In this document: positions 5,798 to 10,348 of the stretch, piece after piece | Position numbering within the stretch: position 1 is the stretch's first letter | Layout: each line of letters starts with the position of its first letter | NCBI GenBank assembly: GCA_051881815.1 | Contig: JBJEQP010000080.1 | Coordinates: 1-10,348 of the forward strand | Source of the DNA: UMGS363 sp051881815 | Lineage (GTDB): Bacteria; Bacillota; Clostridia; Oscillospirales; Ruminococcaceae | Direction of reading: 5' to 3' | DNA: 10,348 nucleotides | Translations under genes and position numbers: made by a program | The notes under the pieces: generated by a model | The model's database searches: none | Told to the model about the DNA's origin: nothing | The model's input: only the letters and a program-made list of their open reading frames with translations

Positions 5798-5892
5798 CAG
5801 ATGCGTTTTAATCAGATACTCGTTCGCATCGCAATATTTAATACTAAGGGAACGCCGATTAATATAAACTAAATTGGTTTTAGGAGTTTCAA

Positions 5893-6285
5893 ATGAAAAA
5901 AATGCTTTCTATTGTAACTGCTTCTATAATAGCTTTATCTTTTTCCGGCTGCTCTGCCGATACTTCACCCATAACCTATATCTCCATTCCTGCTTCAGAA
6001 GCAAAAGCACTTATGGACAACGAAACGGACTATATCATCCTTGATGTCAGAACAGAAAAGGAATTTGCTGACGGACATATTCCCGGTGCAGTTCTTATCC
6101 CCGATTACGAAATTGAAAAAAGAGCTGAAAAAGAGCTGACCGATAAAAAGCAGCTTATCCTTGTTTACTGTCGCAGCGGCAGACGAAGCAAAACTGCTGC
6201 TGAAAAGTTAGCCGCTTTGGGATACAGCAATGTGAAAGAATTCGGCGGCATAATCGACTGGAGTTATGAAACTACAATTGAATAA
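5893..6285 (+). CDS. Rhodanese-domain lipoprotein, single domain
   Basis: This 130-aa protein starts MKKMLSIVTASIIALSFSGC, a type II signal peptide with its lipobox Cys at residue 20, so it should be lipid-anchored outside the membrane. The rhodanese domain spans about 27-128: DVRTEKEFADGHIPGA (51-66) is the conserved CH2A-type entry, and the active loop is CRSGRRS with catalytic Cys93. Rhodaneses move sulfane sulfur from donors such as thiosulfate to thiol acceptors; the true substrate is unknown. ATG 5893 has TAGGAG at 5881-5886, spacing 6 nt. It stands alone, ending in an intrinsic terminator. I saw no convincing promoter in the 195 bp upstream. The -3 lipobox residue is Phe, not the usual Leu. 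Confidence 0.9.
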   Translation: MKKMLSIVTASIIALSFSGCSADTSPITYISIPASEAKALMDNETDYIILDVRTEKEFADGHIPGAVLIPDYEIEKRAEKELTDKKQLILVYCRSGRRSKTAAEKLAALGYSNVKEFGGIIDWSYETTIE

Positions 6286-6288
6286 GTC

Positions 6289-6324
6289 AATCCGTTCGTA
6301 CAATACTGCACGAACGGATTTTTT
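6289..6324 (+). terminator. Intrinsic terminator of the rhodanese gene
   Basis: AATCCGTTCGT (6289-6299) pairs perfectly with ACGAACGGATT (6310-6320) around a 10-nt loop, followed by six T (6319-6324). It begins 3 nt after the TAA codon. Confidence 0.92.
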
Positions 6325-6360
6325 CATCCCTATATGATGTTATTCAAATGGTTATTTTCT

Positions 6361-6424
6361 AATACTAATTCCAAATCAACCTATAGACAAATACTTTACT
6401 ATAGGTTGATTCGAGATTAGTATT
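6361..6424. repeat. Compact 64-bp palindromic element
   Basis: The 26-nt arms 6361-6386 and 6399-6424 match at about 23 positions around a 12-nt loop. The outer part is AATACTAAT and the inner part ATCAACCTATAG. Near-perfect pairing shows recent origin or constraint. It starts with the same AATACTAA as the 3772-3873 element. A T-run is missing, so a terminator role is unlikely. Confidence 0.7.
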
Positions 6425-6471
6425 ATCTGCAATTTTTGTATGGACGAAATTGTAGAAATTCATTTACACAG

Positions 6472-6528
6472 TTTATTTTTCATACCCGATTTTATAAGTA
6501 TAATTTACTTATTCGTGTGAAAAATAAA
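6472..6528. repeat. Nested inverted repeats overlapping the cobalamin operon terminator
   Basis: The outer arms TTTATTTTTCA (6472-6482) and TGAAAAATAAA (6518-6528) enclose an inner perfect hairpin ATAAGTA/TACTTAT (6494-6500, 6506-6512). The outer right arm overlaps the T-rich tail of the minus-strand terminator. Confidence 0.6.
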
Positions 6529-6586
6529 ACATCCGCATACCACAAATAGGGATTCATTGCTCTGTTTGCAGCTGCGGATGTTTTAT
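6519..6586 (-). terminator. Terminator of the cobalamin operon
   Basis: On the minus strand, ATAAAACATCCGCA (6573-6586 complement) pairs perfectly over 14 bp with 6524-6537, and TTTTATTTTT follows. The loop is long (35 nt) but contains further pairing. It lies about 75 nt after the cbiC stop. The plus strand lacks a clean T-run, so the minus direction is favoured. Confidence 0.7.
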
Positions 6587-6661
6587 CATGCCGAGGAAAT
6601 CAAGAGTCTTAACGAATGTCGGCTGATTTAACAGTCATAATCAGAATAGGATCACATTTTC

Positions 6662-7291
6662 TTATCTTCCGCCGCACATATATAACAGCGCATTGCATAT
6701 CGCTGCCGCAACGTTACTTCCACCTTTTCTTCCCCTTGCAACAATATACGGCACTCCCGATGACATTATAAGCTCCTTGGACTGTACGACATTCACAAAA
6801 CCCACAGGAACTCCTATAACCAAAGCAGGGGTAAATCGACCGCTTAAAATAAGCTCATTCAGCTGTATAAGTGCCGTCGGAGCATTGCCTACCGCATAGA
6901 TCACCGATCTATCCAGCTTTGCTGCTTTATTTACAGAAGCAACTGCCCTTGTTGTTCCGCAGGCCTTCGCCTCTTCCGCCACATCTTCGTCGGACATAAA
7001 ACACATTACCTCACAGCCGAGTCTTTTAAGAGCCGCCTTGTTTACCCCCGCTTTTGCCATGTTGGTATCTGTAACTATAACAGCACCTTTTTTCAAAGTG
7101 TCTTCGGCGATCTGTATAACATTTTCCGAAAAGCAAAGGTTGTCAAGATAGTCAAAATCAGCTGTTGTGTGAATAACACGCATTACCACCGGCTTTATAT
7201 CCTCCGGTATCAATCTGCCTGCAAGCTCGCTTTCAATTATTTCAAAGCTGCGTTTTTCAATATCCTCAGGCAGGACATATTCAAGGTTCAA
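6662..7291 (-). CDS. cbiC: Precorrin-8X / cobalt-precorrin-8 methylmutase CbiC
   Basis: This 209-aa enzyme moves the methyl group from C11 to C12 of the corrin ring to make (cobalt) hydrogenobyrinate/cobyrinate. The catalytic His is at residue 41 in RVIHTTADFDY. Other family marks are VTDTNMAKAGV (73-83), AVGNAPTAL (133-141), VIGVPVGFVN (158-167) and GRKGGSNVAAA near the end. The start is TTG at 7289-7291, sharing TTGA with the cobO stop. AAAGGGG at 7300-7306 with 8-nt spacing supports it, and no ATG lies nearby upstream. Length is normal. It is the last gene of the operon, before the terminator at 6519-6586. Presence of CbiC fits the anaerobic pathway, though CobH of the aerobic route is homologous. 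Confidence 0.96.
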   Translation of the reverse strand: MNLEYVLPEDIEKRSFEIIESELAGRLIPEDIKPVVMRVIHTTADFDYLDNLCFSENVIQIAEDTLKKGAVIVTDTNMAKAGVNKAALKRLGCEVMCFMSDEDVAEEAKACGTTRAVASVNKAAKLDRSVIYAVGNAPTALIQLNELILSGRFTPALVIGVPVGFVNVVQSKELIMSSGVPYIVARGRKGGSNVAAAICNALLYMCGGR

Positions 7292-7797
7292 TATTCTATC
7301 CCCTTTCGAGCCGTAACGCCTTTTTCATAAGGGTGTCTTACGCATTTTATTTCGCTGATATAATCCGCCGCATCAACAAAAATATCCGTAGGCTCTCTTC
7401 CTGTAAGAACTATCTCGGCGTTGCTCTTTTCGTTCAAAATAAGTTTCTGTGCTTTTTCACGATCCATAAGACCGTATCGGTACGCTGAATTGAATTCATC
7501 AAGAATTATCATATCATATCCGCCGCTGAACGCTTCCGTAAGCAAACGATCGTGACACTGCGCAATTTCTATTTTATCTGCTTCGGTCATATTTTTGAAA
7601 AACGGATAATTTCTGTCACAGCGCATAACCTTGATCTCGGGTATAAGCCGCAGAGTGTTAAGTTCAGCAGTTTCTCCGCCTTTCATAAACTGCACAAAGC
7701 ACACCTTCATTCCTGCCCCCGAAGCACGAAGTGCAAGTCCCAGCGCAGCGGTTGTCTTACCCTTTCCGTCACCGCAGTAAGTATGCAAAAATCCCAT
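7288..7797 (-). CDS. cobO: Corrinoid adenosyltransferase (CobO/BtuR/CobA type)
   Basis: This 169-aa enzyme transfers the 5'-deoxyadenosyl group of ATP to reduced cob(I)alamin or cob(I)yrinate diamide. The P-loop is GDGKGKTTAALG (residues 9-20), followed by FVQFMKGG and the Asp-Glu site in IILDEFN. The C-terminal RHPYEKGVTARKGIEY is the invariant end of the family. Length is slightly short of enterobacterial BtuR, which has an N-terminal extension. ATG 7795-7797 overlaps the cobQ stop by one base (TAATG), with GGAGGAGGG 6 nt upstream. It acts in the cytoplasm and supplies adenosylated substrate for CobQ. No defect was seen. Confidence 0.97.
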   Translation of the reverse strand: MGFLHTYCGDGKGKTTAALGLALRASGAGMKVCFVQFMKGGETAELNTLRLIPEIKVMRCDRNYPFFKNMTEADKIEIAQCHDRLLTEAFSGGYDMIILDEFNSAYRYGLMDREKAQKLILNEKSNAEIVLTGREPTDIFVDAADYISEIKCVRHPYEKGVTARKGIEY

Positions 7798-9263
7798 TAT
7801 ACACCCTCCTCCAGTATTCTGTAAACAAGCTCCATGTCAAGACTATTCCGCACTCCGTCTGCAAGGATGTCATACTGCATTTCCTTGTACGCCCTGCGGT
7901 CGGTTTTCCCTCCGCTGTATGCAATACCCTTGCGGCTGTACAGCGTTTTTACTATTCTCTCCGACACCTCTGCGCTGTCAAAAATACCGTGAATATAACA
8001 GCCGTAAATATTTCCGTTTTGTGCGCCGCCGCAGGATAAAAGGGGCGTATCTTCGGAAGCAGTTTCACCCATGTGTATCTCATAGCCGTAAAAGTGGGCT
8101 CCCGTAAGGCAGGAAAATGCTCCGCCAACCTTCGCAAAAACGCCTTCAGTCCTACGGCGTATCTTTTCTGCGGAAAAATCCGTACAGCACTTGAGCAGTC
8201 CCATTCCGTCTATTGCTCCGCCGCCCTCTGCGCCTGCGCTGTCGGTTATCCTCTCACCAAGCATCTGATATCCGCCGCAAATTCCGAACAGCGGCACGCC
8301 CTTAGATACGCATTTCTTCACAGCCACTTCAAGTCCGCTCTCGCGGAGCCACTTCATATCTGAGATAGTGCTTTTAGTTCCCGGAATAATTATCATATCA
8401 GGCTCGGAAAGCTCGGAGCACTTTGAAACGTACCGCACGGAAACGCCGTCATACTGTGAAAACACATCAAAATCCGTAAAATTTGATATTCTCGTCAAGC
8501 GTATTACAGCAATGTCTATGACGCCTTTCTTGTAATTATCCAGCTTTTCCGAAAGGCTGTCTTCGTCCTCAATATCGCATTTTATGTAGGGAACAACACC
8601 AACAACAGGCTTTCCTCCACGCTCTTCAAGCATCTGAACGCCGTCCGAAAATATGCTTTTGTCGCCCCTGAATTTGTTTACGATAAGACCTTTCACCATG
8701 CTGCGTTCATCATCGTCAAGGAGCATAAGCGTTCCGAGAAGCTGCGCAAAAACGCCGCCTCGGTCAATGTCTCCCGTCAGAAGAACGGGCGCTTTAGCCA
8801 GCTTTGCCATTCCCATATTAACAATATCGTCCCGTTTAAGGTTTATCTCCGCAGGACTGCCCGCCCCCTCGATAACGATAATATCGTGCTGTGCCGCAAG
8901 TGTATCATAGGCTTTCATAATGTCGGGAATAAGCTCTTTTTTGTAACGGAAATAATCCGCCGCCTTCATATTTCCCCTGACCTCGCCGTTAACAATGACC
9001 TGCGAGCCGCAGTCGGTCACAGGTTTCAGCAGTATGGGATTCATAAGCACGGATGGTTCAATGCCTGCCGCCTCCGCTTGCATCACTTGCGCTCTGCCCA
9101 TTTCTAAACCGTCAGCGGTAATATAGGAATTAAGTGCCATATTCTGCGATTTAAAGGGTGCGGCGGAATAACCGTCCTGCTTAAATATCCTGCAAAGCGC
9201 AGCAGCAAGAAAGCTTTTTCCCGAGTTTGACATCGTACCCTGTATCATTATTGCCTTAGCCAT
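7797..9263 (-). CDS. cobQ: Cobyric acid synthase CobQ/CbiP
   Basis: This 488-aa glutamine amidotransferase amidates side chains b, d, e and g of adenosylcobyrinate a,c-diamide. The N-terminal part is a dethiobiotin-synthetase-like ATPase with an atypical loop, GTMSNSGKS (9-17), KSQNMALNSY (38-47), and VIEGAGSPAEINL (130-142). The C-terminal class I glutaminase-like domain has nucleophile Cys329 in FGICGGYQMLG, GYEIHMG (393-399) and His425 in YIHGIFD. Full length and all motifs are intact. ATG 9261-9263 lies 8 nt inside the end of cobD, with GAGAGG at 9271-9276 spaced 7 nt. It is called cbiP when the anaerobic route is meant. Confidence 0.97.
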   Translation of the reverse strand: MAKAIMIQGTMSNSGKSFLAAALCRIFKQDGYSAAPFKSQNMALNSYITADGLEMGRAQVMQAEAAGIEPSVLMNPILLKPVTDCGSQVIVNGEVRGNMKAADYFRYKKELIPDIMKAYDTLAAQHDIIVIEGAGSPAEINLKRDDIVNMGMAKLAKAPVLLTGDIDRGGVFAQLLGTLMLLDDDERSMVKGLIVNKFRGDKSIFSDGVQMLEERGGKPVVGVVPYIKCDIEDEDSLSEKLDNYKKGVIDIAVIRLTRISNFTDFDVFSQYDGVSVRYVSKCSELSEPDMIIIPGTKSTISDMKWLRESGLEVAVKKCVSKGVPLFGICGGYQMLGERITDSAGAEGGGAIDGMGLLKCCTDFSAEKIRRRTEGVFAKVGGAFSCLTGAHFYGYEIHMGETASEDTPLLSCGGAQNGNIYGCYIHGIFDSAEVSERIVKTLYSRKGIAYSGGKTDRRAYKEMQYDILADGVRNSLDMELVYRILEEGV

Positions 9264-10287
9264 TAAGACACCTCTCTATTGCGGAAACAAGCGCAGTATT
9301 TTCTTCGTGAGTGCGGACTGCAATGCGGAAAAAGCCCCGTGAAAGTCCATTAAAGTTTTCACAATTTCGTATAAGTATATTCTGCCGCAAAAGCATTTCG
9401 TCAAGGAGCAGATTAGTATAAAAAAGGATAAAATTTGCTTCCGAGGAATATACTTTTAAGCCTAAACGTCGTAATTTTTCCGATAAATATTCACGTTCAG
9501 TTTTGATGAGCTCCGCAGTTTTTTCGGCGTAACCTTTTTCCTCCAGAGCCGCTTCTCCTGCCGCCTGCGCAGGAGAAGAAACGCTCCAGAACTGTCCTGT
9601 TTCACGGACTTTTTCTGCAAAAGTGCTGTCGCCGAAAAGAGCGTACCCAAGCCGCAGACCTGCCATAGCATAGATCTTTGTAAAAGCCTTTAAAACCACC
9701 ACGTTTTTGTTCATAAAGCACTCTGCACCAGTTCCGTTTACCACAAAATCAATAAAGCATTCATCGCATAAAAATATAATGTTGTTATCTTCGCATTTTC
9801 GGCATATCTCACGGAGAAGACCGCTTTCAATTGTTCGCCCTGTCGGGTTGTTTGGCGTACAAAGTATAAGCATATCAACGCTTTTATCAAGAATTGCAGT
9901 TATTCCGCCGTCAAGTGCAAACCCGTTTCCTTCCGCAAGCTGATACGCCGCAATTTCACAGCCGCATTGCTCCAAAGCCTTGGTATATTCCCCGAAAGAG
10001 GGAGCGCAGACAACGGATTTGTGGGGGGGTACCGCCTGCACGATGCGAAAAATCAGGTCAGCCGCACCGTTTCCGCAGACAATATTTTCAGGCGGAAAAT
10101 TCTCACGTTCAGACAACTTTTTTGTAAGCCTGCGGCAGTAAGGGTCGGGGTATCTCTCCCAATCAGATACGGAATTTTCAAGTGCTTTTTTCACGCTTTG
10201 CGGCATACCGAGAGGATTGAGATTTGCCGAAAAATCATATCGTATCTCACGCCCGAAAGTATCGCCGCCGTGCTTTGGAATATTCAT
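9256..10287 (-). CDS. cobD: L-threonine-O-3-phosphate decarboxylase CobD (PLP aminotransferase family)
   Basis: This 343-aa, PLP-dependent protein makes (R)-1-amino-2-propanol O-2-phosphate, the linker to the cobalamin nucleotide loop. The N-terminal HGGD and YDFSANLNPLGMP (17-29) are typical of CobD and distinguish it from histidinol-phosphate aminotransferase. Other marks are TPNNPTG (144-150), DECFIDF (175-181), PLP Lys204 in AFTKIYAMAG, RLGY (212-215) and RIAVR near the end. ATG 10285-10287 has only a weak AAGG at 10294-10297; upstream the frame ends soon, so this start is likely. It is followed by cobQ with overlap. Specificity versus HisC-like aminotransferases is inferred from motifs plus the cob operon context. 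Confidence 0.93.
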   Translation of the reverse strand: MNIPKHGGDTFGREIRYDFSANLNPLGMPQSVKKALENSVSDWERYPDPYCRRLTKKLSERENFPPENIVCGNGAADLIFRIVQAVPPHKSVVCAPSFGEYTKALEQCGCEIAAYQLAEGNGFALDGGITAILDKSVDMLILCTPNNPTGRTIESGLLREICRKCEDNNIIFLCDECFIDFVVNGTGAECFMNKNVVVLKAFTKIYAMAGLRLGYALFGDSTFAEKVRETGQFWSVSSPAQAAGEAALEEKGYAEKTAELIKTEREYLSEKLRRLGLKVYSSEANFILFYTNLLLDEMLLRQNILIRNCENFNGLSRGFFRIAVRTHEENTALVSAIERCLNG

Positions 10288-10348
10288 AACATACCTTGTA
10301 TGATATAGTTAAGCCTAAATCATACTCTCCTTTCCAAAAATGTGGTAT
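10288..10348 (-). other. Short leader or end of an upstream gene before cobD
   Basis: A strong AAGGAG site lies near 10326-10333 on the minus strand, but its ATG (10321-10323) reaches TAG after one more codon. One frame entering from the edge ends at TGA 10320-10322 (TTFLERRV), so this may be the 3' end of another cobalamin gene. No riboswitch element or promoter was recognised in the 61 nt available. Confidence 0.35.

Larger units (their letters stand above)
6286..6661. other. Convergent intergenic region between rhodanese gene and cobalamin operon
   Basis: About 376 bp without a gene. It holds a plus-strand terminator (6289-6324), a compact palindrome (6361-6424), nested inverted repeats (6472-6528) and a minus-strand terminator (6519-6586). 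Nothing was recognised in 6587-6661. Confidence 0.8.

Noticed and set aside
5803..5832. GATGCG/CGCATC inverted repeat before the rhodanese gene
   Set aside because: Six-base arms 18-19 nt apart are weak evidence; no partner regulator or T-run supports a function.
7552..8363. Several plus-strand open frames opposite cobO and cobQ
   Set aside because: They are shadows of long conserved genes on the other strand.
9967..10308. Plus-strand open frame of 113 codons
   Set aside because: It is antisense to the conserved N-terminus of CobD, and its composition is typical of a shadow frame.
10288..10348. Cobalamin riboswitch upstream of cobD
   Set aside because: I saw no conserved B12-box-like core in the 61 nt available.

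Overview
The window looks like a chromosomal segment of a low-to-mid GC Firmicute, most likely a Ruminococcus-like clostridium. This is inferred from strong AGGAGG-type ribosome binding sites, frequent TTG and GTG starts, a SpoVT-type AbrB fragment, and an anaerobic-type cobalamin operon with CbiC. No rRNA, tRNA or CRISPR array was seen.

Region 1 (1-3610, all minus strand) is a defence-type block. A promoter near 3581-3609 drives a HIRAN-domain protein followed closely by an ASCH-domain protein. Two candidate promoters (2463-2491 and 2368-2373) lead into a type I restriction-modification operon. Its order is hsdM, then a MNT nucleotidyltransferase antitoxin (MntA), a HEPN toxin (HepT), and the first 23 codons of hsdS, which is cut by the window edge. 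Each gene overlaps the next (TTGA, GTGA and a 14-nt overlap), so a toxin-antitoxin pair is translationally wired between the methylase and the specificity subunit. hsdR is not in the window.

Region 2 (about 3611-4820) is gene-poor and scarred. It holds a set of palindromic repeats, a bidirectional terminator, a frameshifted IS66-type transposase remnant, an 80-codon open frame with no start, a (TA)n palindrome, and a SpoVT/AbrB-like gene truncated just after its DNA-binding core.

Region 3 (4840-6324, plus strand) starts with a near-consensus extended -10 promoter. It drives a 76-aa unassigned small protein overlapping a zeta-toxin-like P-loop kinase. After a palindromic gap comes a lone rhodanese lipoprotein with a clear intrinsic terminator.

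Region 4 (6325-10348) holds another compact palindrome, nested inverted repeats and the terminator of a minus-strand cobalamin operon. The order is cobD (threonine-phosphate decarboxylase), cobQ/cbiP (cobyric acid synthase), cobO (corrinoid adenosyltransferase) and cbiC (precorrin-8X/cobalt-precorrin-8 methylmutase). All junctions overlap by 1-8 nt. The operon continues beyond the right edge or has its promoter there; no cobalamin riboswitch is visible.
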